Shown piece by piece: positions 1-10,663 of a DNA stretch of 64,000 nucleotides; the stretch's first letter is position 1; each line of letters starts with the position of its first letter. Under the pieces are notes generated by a model. That model searched no databases. It was given only the letters and a program-made list of their open reading frames with translations, and was not told the origin of the DNA. Source of the stretch: Rhizoctonia solani. Taxonomy: Eukaryota; Basidiomycota; Agaricomycetes; Cantharellales; Ceratobasidiaceae. The stretch covers positions 248,001 through 312,000 of the forward strand of contig NC_057371.1 of the NCBI RefSeq assembly GCF_016906535.1, written 5' to 3'. A program made the translations under genes and the position numbers.

Positions 1-1280
1 AGCTCCTAGCATTATAATAAATGGGTTCAATCATATCCAGCCCTCCCTTAAGCTTACACCTGCTATATCTAGGTATCTCCACATGAAACTGCAGAGCGTG
101 CTCCTTTGCAATTTTACTTTTGTTTTTCGCATCTTTCGAGCAGGATTTATCCTAATTCAATATTTGTGATCAAGATAATAAACTTTGTCTCATGAGCTTA
201 AGATTCATATTAGTTCTGTAATCTGTTCAATCCCACAGATGTTTGCTTTTGTGGGTTTATTTTCATCCGGTTGCGTGTCAACTGCACGTCCACAGCCATT
301 TATTTTCATTTCGAATATATTCAAAATTAGTAGCTCGTATCACTCTACCCTATGCATTACTATCAGCAACAGTAATCATGCTCTAAGCGACTCAAAGATG
401 GGCACTTATCATAGTACCTTATCGTTCGAGGATAGACAAGTCGGCGTCACCTTTCCTCTGCTCTAACCACCAGATCGAACTGTTACGCCTCATTTACAGT
501 CTTGTTTATGTGGCCTCCTGTGGAGGCTGCGCCCCACATAATGCTTTTCAAGAACGTGTTGAGGCTGAAGCTTGGGTAATATAGCCAAAAACAGACTAGG
601 ACCAAAGTTGGTAAATAGTGGCGAAACTGTCTCGAACCTTGGTTCACTCAAAGTTCATAATGAAATTATGTGCGTCTCTTGTCGAGACCCATAACCCTGC
701 AACAAAATTCACCGGTAAACCGAGTTGTCTATCCGGATTTGATGGGCCCAAGCCGAGGTGTTCCGTGGCTACATCAAATACAAATCTAAGTGGGTGCCGT
801 AAGAGCCTAACTAACACCTTTGGAATCCCAGAAGGCAGATAAAGAATATCACCTTCATAGAGTAGCCATACCGAAATCGACAACACACATGGCCAACTAG
901 GAAACCCTCCTAGCCATAGGGCGTCGATGAACCAAAAAAAAAGGATGGCTTGGGTTTACACACCACTTGGTGGCGGTCTTAACTACTATCAAAATGATCT
1001 TGGTGCGAATGGACCGCCCGATGAAAGCACGCAAGCATGACGGAAAGATCGGAGCAAAATGGGATAATAAAGAATATATTATAAAACACTATGCGATCCT
1101 ATTACATGCCAAAGCTACAGTGCTCAAGTGCTCAGCCCTCAGAGAGAGATGCCAATAAGCCCAAGGACATTGATGCACAATCCGAGATGAACGGAAACCA
1201 GGACAGAGAGAGAAATGCCGAGGTCCAATAGACTGCGAGAGTCTGTCAGTACTTTATCACTACTATACGCAATGCTTCAC
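1..1280. other. Gene-poor left edge
   Basis: No gene can be supported here. Several short open frames occur on both strands (for example 185-466 on + and 644-886 on -), but none has a recognisable domain, a splice pattern or a partner elsewhere in the window. The right part lies just downstream of the secreted-protein gene that reads leftward and may hold its 3' UTR or a further exon: a GTAAGT motif overlaps its stop codon, and possible acceptors lie near 1230-1245. Confidence 0.4.
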
Positions 1281-1821
1281 TTACGCTTTGACAATAAGAG
1301 AGATAATGCCGGCAATGCAGACCTGCAAGTTGACCAACAACAAGTTGAGGCAGACGTCGATCTTGACGAGCAGTCCAATCACAACAAGCAGTCCGAACTT
1401 GGCAACGAGGTCGACGCAAAGCTTGACAATCACGCTGATGATCGCAGCAACCTGGAGCACAACCTGGGCCTTGACAGAAGCATCAATGTCAATGTTAGCA
1501 CCGATGGCGAGGACAGCCTGGGCGCAAGCAGTAACATCGGCAACCAGCACTTCGAGTTTGACAGCGAGGTCGGCAACGACATCGACAGCAACTGTGCAAC
1601 GGGTTAGATTACAAGTGACAGAAAGATGAGCGCAAGGACTTACCGATGGCCTTGACATCGACATCGACCTTGGCCTTGAGGTCAACAATCAGACCGAGTA
1701 GGTCGTCAGAGGCATGGCGCGCAGCCAGAGCCTTGCTCTCAGTGGTAGGAAGAGCAGAGACAAGGAAGCCCAAAGAGAGGACGAAGAGGAGGATGCTGGT
1801 GAGGCGGGTGAAGGCAAGCAT
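1281..1821 (-). CDS. Small secreted valine-rich protein
   Basis: Two exons, 1821-1644 and 1591-1281, joined across a 52-nt intron (GTAAGT...CAG, phase 1). The start at 1821 is preferred over an in-frame ATG 18 codons upstream because it puts a classical signal peptide at the N-terminus: MLAFTRL, a hydrophobic stretch, then an Ala-Leu-Pro boundary near residue 20. The mature part alternates Asp/Lys with Val/Ala/Ile and carries four or five cysteines, suggesting an exported amphipathic or surface-active protein. No family was recognised. The stop codon TAA overlaps a GTAAGT donor-like motif, so a further short exon cannot be excluded. The antisense strand is also open across most of exon 2, a by-product of the GNC-rich codon pattern. 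Function is unknown; secretion is inferred from the leader only. Confidence 0.65.
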
Positions 1822-1921
1822 TTTAAAAGAGTGAATGAGAGTGTGGTAAAGACTGTGGGTGGTGGTACTAGACAACTGAAGAGCTGCGAAAGCCGATGAG
1901 TCGAGATGCTGCTAGAGCCTG

Positions 1922-1930
1922 CCTTTTATA
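1922..1930 (-). promoter_or_regulatory. TATA box of the secreted-protein gene
   Basis: Reads TATAAAAGG on the minus strand, about 100 nt upstream of the preferred ATG at 1821. Position and sequence fit a fungal TATA element; not otherwise tested. Confidence 0.45.
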
Positions 1931-3880
1931 TGCGTAACTCAACCTGTAGAACACACGACGCTACCCTTGTTGAGCAAAGTTATGTAAAGTAGAAGCTAGT
2001 TGTATGAAACCCTATTACCTAAATTGCTTGCGCAGGCGTGCCCCTATGGTTCTGAGCTATAACTTAGTCCCGACTAACAGTGGAATCGTTCTGCACTATC
2101 CTGAGTCTAGTTTTGTTCCGGTATGAGAGAAAGGCTCGGCTTTGTTTCACCGACATTCCTATTTCATATTAAAGTTTCGACTGGACACAATTGCCAAGTT
2201 TAGGCGACCGCTTGGGCGCCTTGCGTCGAGGATTTTCAAGCGTCATGCTTCTTTTGGTCACAGCAACAAATTTATGAAGAAATGGCGGAGAAAATAAAAT
2301 TCCGTTGCCGAAGCACGAGCTCAGATCACGAATTCGAATGGGGGTTCAAGGCGCATAAAATCACGTGCAGGGTGATGGGTCAAACTTAGGATCCTTGATC
2401 AGGCTACAGGAGCTAACCATGATCCCGGGCCGCCCTGATTCTCCAAACCCTATTCTTGATACTTGATCCCAGTTGAACGTTCTGATTGCATTCAATAATA
2501 GCGTGCGGGCTAGAACGGGGTACTAGACAATCGAAAGAAGGCGAAGCCAATACAAAAGCCGAGCGAGCTCATTCAGAGGAGGCCTGCAGTATTTCGGGGA
2601 TCAAGCCAAAAAGGGCTCTGCGTTTGTGCATGTAGACAATATATGATTAAGGACATTGGAGGAATCCAGGGTTGAAGACTCCAAGCTCGGAACTCATGGT
2701 TATATGCTGTACTCGCGACTGCGCTTCGAGTCACACTCGCCTTCTGTTGGTCCGAGGGCTAAAGTTTTCATTGCTTTCATCCAACACCCTTGACAGTTTC
2801 ACACTGATCACCCCTCCCCTGAAGCGTACGTATTCAGACCTGAGTCTCGGTGAAGATGTGGGGGACGGAAGTAGTACAGAATCACGGAGGGAGTTTGGTT
2901 CCCTGGTCCGAATTTGCTCTCCTGGGAGCATGGCAAGTAGTTATGATATCAAGACCAGAGGCCAGTGAATAGAGTGCCGCGCGTCTGATAGTGTAATCAA
3001 ATGGTTTGGAGCTGCTAGCTTCTTTTGTATCGCAGTGGTTACCCATATCCTCTCTGCTTTGTATTACTGTGTAAAGCCATATGAGAATATCAACCTATTA
3101 AAGAATCCACAGACAACGGATATGATGTGCTAGGTGAAGAGACAGTCATTTAAGTTAAAGTAGGAACGACAAGACAGATCTTCTTATCCCCTTTTGGTCG
3201 TTGCAAATACAACAGGCTCGTGCATTCAGAAAGCCCCTAGTATTATCGATAGCTGCGCCAGTTGGATAGATGGAACGATCTGGATCTCTTGATCACAACA
3301 CCATTAAAATGCTGAGCGAATCAAGAGGTCAAAGATCCTGTAGAGTTTCAGTACCACTCTCTATATAGTAATTAAACCCAAATACACTACATGTCCCATC
3401 TACCAGGAATTTAATTACACGCCAAAGTATTCAGAAGAACGCATACTTCCACCAGGATCAGTAGCCCTAGACACGCGCTCCATTATATTCACCCATCATA
3501 TATATTAACAAAGCTTCGGAGCATACAAGAAAGCCGCAATCAATGTTTAGCAAAAGTTCTGGTGAGTTGAGCGGGAATCGCTCTTTGCATGAGACTGAGT
3601 GAATTTATGCTACATCTATCTCATTAGAACATCGAAACCATGCCGTGTAATTCGCCGTTCCTCACAGAAATCCAAACTGGCTTAATGGCCCGATTCACTC
3701 CAGTAAATCCTTTGTCGGTAATTCTCTATAGCCCGACAGTACATCTTTCACACTCCGACCCAGAAGAAACCAGGCAATGAAAGGACCGTGTCCTTGTCGG
3801 TCATTGCACAGGATAATGGAACTTTTGGTCATGAATAAACTCGATTATCTCCCGATATGGGATGAAATCGTCACGGCGCG
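1931..3880. other. Intergenic, no gene supported
   Basis: AT-rich spacer with only short unsupported open frames (for example 2672-2968 on + and 2731-2931 on -, which overlap each other). No repeat shared with the rest of the window was noticed before the palindromic element that starts at 3881. Confidence 0.4.
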
Positions 3881-4006
3881 CTCTGCAAAATCTGCTGGAG
3901 CTCGTGAGCCAAAAATTCTCGAGAAGATTAAACAAGACGCTCCTGGTAATCTCGTTCATGCTTCTCGAGCATTTCGGGCCCACGAGCTCATATGCATTTT
4001 GCAGAG
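3881..4006. repeat. 126-bp palindromic MITE-like element, copy 1
   Basis: Begins CTCTGCAAAAT and ends ATTTTGCAGAG, a perfect 11-bp terminal inverted repeat. Inside, both arms continue as inverted repeats: GAGCTCGTGAGCC near the left end answers GGGCCCACGAGCTC near the right, and TTCTCGAGAAG answers CTTCTCGAGCATTT. The whole element could fold into one long hairpin with a ~30-nt loop around 3923-3955. A second copy of identical length lies at 45700-45825. No coding capacity. The flanks show no clear target-site duplication, so the transposase class cannot be assigned. Short open frames crossing it are not genes. Confidence 0.8.
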
Positions 4007-5206
4007 CGGACTTACTATTACAGCCGAGCCACCCGATCACGTGATCGGTCCGCTTTGACACTGACCACTCCATCACCGTCTCTCGCTTTTATTTCCTTTC
4101 TCCCCCACTCATCATTACTCTCTATAGTCAGAAAAAGCGACCACTCGACAATCAAATATCCCTCGTGTCTCAGTGCCCCATTCTTCCCTGTTGGCGTTGC
4201 CGATCCGCCCCAGCCGGCCCGCATCACTACCGTTTCCCTACCTAGCCTTTACGATCACTAGTGTACTTATCCCATACCTCCCGATTCACATGTTATATTT
4301 TCTATCTATTTACTACCCTTCCACATCCCACACTGATCACGACGCAGAGCAGAATAAGTTCGGCCAACGCCGGTCTTGCACCTCTGGATGAGCTCATGAA
4401 AACAGCGCCACCTCGTCATTTGAGTTTAATATCGGAGCGAAGATAACCAAAAATAAACGAAAATGTATCTGATAACTCGTGTACGTGTCGTCATACTCAT
4501 ACATGTATGGTTTGGTAGTCATTGGGTCTTTATCGAGCATGATTTTTCACAACCAACTACGGGGGATCACTAATTATAAATCTCTACTAGAGTTACGATG
4601 TCTCTTTTACTAGTCAGCCTTCAAATAGAAATTGACCATGCGCCACTTGGGCTAGATTCACATGCCAAAGGCTGAGTTACCATCAGATCCGGAAGTCTGG
4701 AGTCTGGACTGCTACTCGTGTTTACCTCGAACTCTTGATTTTGGGATACAAGACAGCGCAGCCGCAAACATGAATTATAGCTCAGATCTAGGTTCGAGAG
4801 CAACTTTCGAATATAAGCATGGGACGATGAATGATAAATCGCCATATTTACGTTACGAGGTACTTGGGCACCTGAGCATTAGTTAACACCCGGATATCAC
4901 CATCCCGTAGCCAGAGCTTGGAAGAGAGGAACGTCCTTGGAAGAACGTAATTATATCCCAAATACGTGGAGTTAGTCGTAGCCGCAGCGTATTCGGCGTG
5001 TCAGAGCGGAGCAAAGCGCATCATTCAGGGCCTGGGGTGATGTCACGTGTAGTTAAGCGCCATGCGTAGAGTGATGTCACCGGATGACGCATTGCGACTC
5101 TCAGACGGATACAAAATCCTGTGAGCGAGCGCTGGAATCTTCACTACTCACACTTGAACTCCTACTACTAGTGCTCTACCAGCGTCTTACCAACCTCTAA
5201 CAAGCC
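4007..5206. other. Intergenic and upstream region of YOP1
   Basis: No gene supported. A pyrimidine-rich tract lies at about 4080-4330. The last part, leading into the ATG at 5207, serves as promoter and 5' UTR of the Yop1-like gene, but no clear TATA box was seen. Confidence 0.4.
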
Positions 5207-6080
5207 ATGTCGAGCCCCAACTACCCCGAGCAACCCTACGACCCCAACGCGACTGCGCAGGCTCCGATCTCTCCCCCTGGCAATAACACTACCACCAACG
5301 ACGCCAAGCTCCACGCCCAGGAGAAGGCTCAACAGGCACAGCAACAGGCCCAAGAAAAGGCTCAAATGGCTCAGGAGAAGGCTCGTCAACTTAGCAATCA
5401 GGTAAGTTATCGATACTCGATCAAGGTACCCAAGGGGTACTTACAGATTTGCCCATAGATGGCCAATCACCCTGCTGTCCAGCAAGCCCAGGCTTCTGCT
5501 GCCGAATACCATGCTCGTGCCGACAAGGCTCTCTCTCAATATCCTGCCATGAATAAACTCGAACAGCGCACTGGTGTTCCCAAGACCTACCTCGCTGCTG
5601 GGGGTGTGGGCTTGATGTTTCTGCTCATCAGCGTCAATGCACTCGCTGCCCCGGCTAGCAACCTCGTCGGCTGGGGTCTCCCAGCCTATATGAGCATGAG
5701 GGCCATCGAAACACCATCGGGTCGTGATGATGTTCAGTGGTAAGTGTCATCGATACGGCAACATCTCGTACTCGCAGACTGACTTGGTGTCTAGGCTCAC
5801 TTACTGGGTCATCTTTGGTTTCTTGACCTATCTTGAATCGTTCGCTCTTCGCATTGTCTTGTACTACGTTCCGTGGTACTTTGCTCTCAAGACCGTCTTC
5901 GTTCTGTGGCTCCAGCTCCCCCAGTTCAAGGGTGCTGCTACCATGTACCACGCCGCCATCCGTCCTTCGATGGATCGGGCCCGTCTCCAAGCTACTTCCC
6001 CTACTACTCGCTATCCCGCTACCACCAGCACTCAGAACGCCCCCGCCGGCTACAACGTCGGCGCTGAGCGCGTCTACTAA
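5207..6080 (+). CDS. YOP1: Yop1/REEP-family ER membrane-shaping protein
   Basis: Three exons: 5207-5401, 5459-5739 and 5795-6080, with introns of 57 and 55 nt; product about 253 residues. Residues from about 95 onward match the TB2/DP1/HVA22 (REEP) domain: YPAMNKLEQRTGVPKTYL, a hydrophobic hairpin, a WGLPAYMSMRAIE segment, then W(L)TYWVIFGFLTYLES and a second hairpin, ending in WLQLPQFKGA. Family members wedge into the cytosolic leaflet of tubular ER with reticulons and bend it. The exon 1 part is an Ala/Gln/Glu/Lys-rich heptad-like stretch that should form a coiled coil; it makes this protein longer than yeast Yop1 (about 180 residues). The C-terminal tail is Thr/Ala/Pro-rich. The frame is intact across both junctions. 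The family call is firm; the gene symbol is by homology to yeast. Confidence 0.92.
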
Positions 6081-7241
6081 GCTTTGGACATTGTTCGTCT
6101 CGATTCACGATTGTATTAATATTTGATTGCAATAATTCTGTGTATTCGTATGAATAGTCAATCTAAGTCATAGCTTTGAAATACATCAATGGAGTAATTC
6201 TACCATATTACGGTCCAAACTCGAGCACACAACAATAATCTAATAGGTATATATATTTCAGTCATCGGCTGGGTACCTTTATGTTCGACAATCGCCCACG
6301 AAAGCAGCACTTAGCTGTCCGAGATGATGTACTTGGCCGTATTAGTACATTCTGTACCTTGATTTAATAATGTTGCTTACTGAATCTCTGACGAACCTCA
6401 GATTCGACGGGTGCAATGCGGAGCCACTTTGAAACAATGCGAAATGACAAGATCGCAGTACCAATACAAAAGATATAAAAAAGGCCATTCACTGGAGAGT
6501 TCGTTGTGGCGGGGCAAGATAGGCTATATGGGCATGCATTTATGGGCCATGAGTAGGCTTCGATCGATAGTTTAAGTCGGTGCACAAACCACCCAATGAT
6601 CTAAAATGCGAGCATCTCCCCCTGCGAATTGTTTCTTTTCAATTCTCGATTGTCAACACCTTTATTGTCGATAGCAAGTAATAGATATGAAACTTTTTTT
6701 TTCGTATTTTATGGGGACATCGAGCGGCCTTGAAATTGCTTACATTGCCTTAGGTTGCCTTCCAACCCACGGAAATAACGAAGATTAATCTAATACAGCT
6801 AATTGAACCGAGCACACCTAGGTTTGTCGATCTGACTCGAATCACCCGAAAAGAGCCTCGTCCATTGTGAAATACGCAATATAGCCCGCGATTTACACAT
6901 TGAAAGCTACAGAGAACGCAGCGAGAGCGGAATCCGTGTTAAATGGACGCCACGAAAGAGTGGTGGAGTGCCTTTGAGCAGACACCGAGTTGGCGCAGTG
7001 TATGGTTTTTCGAATGTCGCGGAACCCACACGAAAATTAGCACATATATTCAAGTATCCTGTTGGAAACTTTGGGTTCCAGGTCGCCATGTTTATCTGCT
7101 GCTCTACTTTGGGTTGGTAGGAAACGTGACCGCGTGCATACATGCACCCCGAATTGACTTGGGAGTCATACAGCATCGCCCGTCAGTAAATTATCTGAGG
7201 ACGATGAGTGCTTCCGGGGGGAGTAGTAAGGGACTTGGGAT
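6081..7241. other. Intergenic spacer
   Basis: Contains the 3' flank of the Yop1-like gene and AT-rich sequence. Open frames near 6907-7491 on both strands run into the transposable element that follows and are not considered coding. Confidence 0.4.
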
Positions 7242-7459
7242 CACGATAAACTGCACAAGTCCAGATTTTCTGGGTGTAAAAATTGTACGTTATATGCGGA
7301 GTGCTGGCAAAATCCGACCAATATTTTCGTGCATCCCCATCCTCAGCTCGTCCCTGTCTGTCGTCGAGCTGCAGATTCGAAGTTTCCGGGTGCTGAATTC
7401 TGGTAAAAAAAAAAAAAAAAAGGACGTACGGATTTTCTGTATTTTGGGGGCTCACCATG
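7242..7459. mobile_element. CACGGT-family MITE, copy 1
   Basis: Starts CACGATAAACTGCACAAGTC and its right end, read in reverse complement, starts CATGGTGAGCCCCCAAAA; both match the termini of the better preserved copy at 23018-23229. It is flanked by an exact 3-bp duplication GAT (7239-7241 and 7460-7462). It shares the internal block around GTTATATGCGGAGTG (about 7288-7322) with the other two copies. A run of about 17 A lies at 7405-7422. No coding capacity. The 3-bp duplication and CAC termini suggest mobilisation by a CACTA-like transposase (inference). Confidence 0.8.
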
Positions 7460-8079
7460 GATCATCAGGCTATTCAGTACAGTGCCTGTGAGTAGGTGAC
7501 TCGTTGATGCACCTATCCGCACGAACTTGCGCTCATCGAAACATAGACTACGCGATAGGCCTTTGAGACTTCCCGTGCGATCGAATATCAACAAAATCAG
7601 TTTTGTGTGGGAATGTTATACCAGACGAATACACTCACAGTGATTACAGTGGAGCCCCCCTCCCGCCCACTGCAGACAAGATTTGCTTCTGACCAACATC
7701 TTCTCGAAGCTCATATCAATTCAGCATGCATGGCAATAATCAATTAATACACGCGATGAAAAGATAATGTTTATGCAAGACAAAGAGTCGAGGGTGTGAA
7801 GGTCATTCTATTACATAACTCCAAACCAGGCGGTGCCGTGGCAATGGGAAAATATGGTACCAGGGAAAGACTTCATAACCTTTGTATATAATGTAGACAA
7901 AGTTCCCCATAATCATTTTCGACTTAATCAATCCCCACATGCCAAACGTGGTGACATATTACACATGTATCCCTCAGCCTGTAATCACTACTCACAGACG
8001 ACATAAATATCAATATTCAGTCATCAGTCTCACACAAACCAAGTGAACTTAACTACCCTAACTATACTCATATGATCAA
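7460..8079. other. Intergenic spacer
   Basis: No gene supported. It separates the MITE from the 3' end of the leftward gene at 8080-9987. Confidence 0.4.
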
Positions 8080-9987
8080 TCATCCAATGATGTAATTCCA
8101 TATTTGATCCACCCCGTCTTTTATATCGGTTTGCACCTCCCTCGCGCCGCAATTGAGTAAGACTCTATACTGATCAACGCGGGCAGCGTGCAAACCGATC
8201 AACTCCTCTATTTGACTTTTCATCTGCATAATGTTAGCCTCCTCCATTTTGTGTGATTTGCTAAAGAAACGGTCCATCTTGCTCTTGAACTTCGCGGCCC
8301 GCATGGTTAGCCTTGTTTTAGTCGTGCTCGTTGACAATTTTGTTTTTCCGGACATCGCTGATCGTTGGTCAGAAGGGGCCGCACCCCCTGGGATTATCGG
8401 CTCTCCTTCGTGCTGCAAGTCTTTTATTATGAACAGATTTCAAACGGTTGAACCGGTAGAGAACTCATACCGCTACTCTGATCTTAATGTTCATAGACTG
8501 TGTAAAGGAATTAATGCGCGCACGCAGAGCCATTTCTTGGACCTTCTCGCCAGCTTGAATTGTCTGGGAGTAGATGTTGTACCGAAGGTCATATGGTGGA
8601 ATTGGTAAGGCTCACCTGCACCTCCAGGGCCCTTTTCAGCTGAGAGGTCTCTGATTCAATATAGATGCGTGTTTGCTTCTCCCATTCGACAAATGCAGCT
8701 CTAACAGGGCCTCCTAAAGTATAACGCACTATGATTAGCGAGTTATGAACGATTAAGTATATCCCACCATCTTTGCATGCCCATATTGATTTCCATTCGT
8801 CTGGATCTGAATACCAGGCATCGCACACCTCTGTCGGGTCAAGGAGACTTTTTACAGCAGCAATGAGATTTTCGACCTTGTCCTTGGAATATTGCTCCCA
8901 TTTGATCTTGACCTCATCGATACGATTCTGCATGACTTGCTCGTATTCTTCATTGGTTACGTTCGGAGACAATAATCGCCATATACCACTCGCAATTACT
9001 CTTTTATGGCTCTCCAAGTAAGCTCTATTAAGAACCTCGCGAAACGCGGTACTCCAATATTCCTCGATCTCATGCTTCAAGCGCCCAACCTCGCCGCTCA
9101 TACCGCGTTGGCGGCGATTCGAATCAGACTCGAGACAGAAGTTACAATGATCGGCATGTCTCAATACTGGACTTGCGTGGATAAGTATACTCGACAACCG
9201 CGATAGCTGACCCCAATCATAAGCAAAATTAAAGCTATCGTCAAGGCTCCAGTTGACAGTACACGTTTGTAGCCGAGCATTGTTTTCCAAGTCAGACTTC
9301 TTGTAAAAGTCCGTAAAGGGGCTGTTTGGCGATCTCCAGGGGCTTCTTCCCTCATTCTTTCCCAAGTATCGAGGTCAAACCTTGGCTATCGTTGCTATGC
9401 AGGGTACATACCTCTTTTCCCATACCCGCCCAATCAGAAACCCCACACGCGGTACATAGCGTCAAGGTTTGAGCAAAGAAATAACAGTTGTAACGCTGTA
9501 GAGTGTACAGCTTTGCATGGTTTTGAATCGAGCGACACACTCGGAGGATAAGCCCTACATGGACCAGCACCTTAAACTCCAACTCGATTAAACAGTCTGA
9601 GCGCGAATAGAGTGAAGCATCAAACGAAGTTACTTGCTCCATCGTATCTCGAGCTGTCACTCCGTCCCGGAATATCGAATCAAGCGGCATCTCCTCGTCA
9701 GGTAGCTGACGCCGGTCGATTCGCCAGTACGTGCCTGCTCGAAGGCGAAACACAACAAACTCGTGATAGAACGGTCCGTCACGCTCTTTACGCAGCTGTA
9801 GGGTCTGGATGTATGGATTGTTGCTATGATTGTTATACCAGTCGGTTAGAGGCTGGCTGTCCTTTCCTCCATCGAATGTGATGTTGAATGGCTCCTGAAG
9901 ACGTAAGACTTTTCGTTGAGCGACAATAAGCGCGTTGGAGCTAGGATATGACGCGCCCGGTAGGCGGTCAGGTCTAATTCGAGACAT
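8080..9987 (-). CDS. Unknown protein with possible LRAT/NlpC-like module, copy A
   Basis: Five exons on the minus strand (9987-9412, 9356-8768, 8713-8616, 8563-8471, 8412-8080) with introns of 52-58 nt give an uninterrupted product of about 562 residues. No database family was recognised. The N-terminal ~190 residues contain FYHEFVVFRL (His75), YWRIDRRQL and, after about 75 residues, YNCYFFA (Cys168). This His...Asn-Cys spacing and the aromatic residues after the Cys resemble the permuted papain fold of LRAT/NlpC-P60 proteins; that is an inference from motif shape. The rest is mostly predicted helix with an HxxxCNFC-like motif near residue 245 and a basic coiled C-terminal segment ending in DQIWNYIIG. 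The paralogue at 10664-12538 shares every intron but the first. A TATATA motif lies about 70 nt upstream of the ATG. Confidence 0.75.
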
Positions 9988-10622
9988 AGTAGATGGAAAT
10001 AAATAGAGGTCTGGGTGGGGAGAGGGTTTGGCTGAAAAACGTATGATCGATAATTGTAACTATCATATATAGTAGTCCTTTCTTCCTGTGGCTTCTTAGG
10101 CGCCTATCTATTGCCTTAGTTTGGCAAACATACAGAGTAGCCATCTGCGGGTGGCCAAACTAGTTCTATATCAAATATAGCTAATTGCAACCAGTGTTCT
10201 TTTTACCCTGTACGTAACAATTTTGCACAACAATGCATTATCTAATGGCGAGGGAGCCGACGCTGTACAAAGGATTGTTGCATGCCACACAAAGGAACTG
10301 AAGAGACACACTCATGCCTTGGATAGTTTTACGCTAACAGTGGTATGTCGCTTTTATTTGGCATCAAGCCAGTTTGTGGTATCGTTCCAAACTTCAATCT
10401 AGATCCCCTACAATATGAAGAAGTCGACCAGATACATTTAAGTAATTTTTTATACGATCTTTCGTCAAAATCGTCTAAAAGAGACACCTTACTGAGTTAG
10501 CATACATGATCTTGCAGGCTCGCTGCGCATGTACACTATGCATTTCAATAGTTAAAATATCAAATGAACCATAAGCATTATCGTTTGCGCGCATATATAG
10601 GAAGAGTGACAATTTTACTGGA
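9988..10622. other. Spacer between the tandem paralogues
   Basis: AT-rich. It holds the promoter of copy A on its left side (a TATATA motif near 10058-10065, minus strand) and the 3' flank of copy B on its right. No gene seen. Confidence 0.4.
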
Positions 10623-10663
10623 TCAGCCGATGAGATAGTTCCAGACTTTATCCAATCCCTCTG

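Noticed and set aside
1215..1607. Asp/Asn/Gln-rich frame on + opposite the secreted protein
   Set aside because: Mirror image of the Val/Asp codon pattern of the real minus-strand exon; no leader, no splice signals needed, no homologue seen.
5402..5458. Alternative acceptor (TTACAG at 5446) in YOP1 intron 1
   Set aside because: It would bring an in-frame TAG before exon 2; the TAG acceptor at 5458 keeps the frame.
6943..7491. 182-residue frame on +
   Set aside because: It runs through the CACGGT MITE including its poly-A tract, which is translated as a Lys run.
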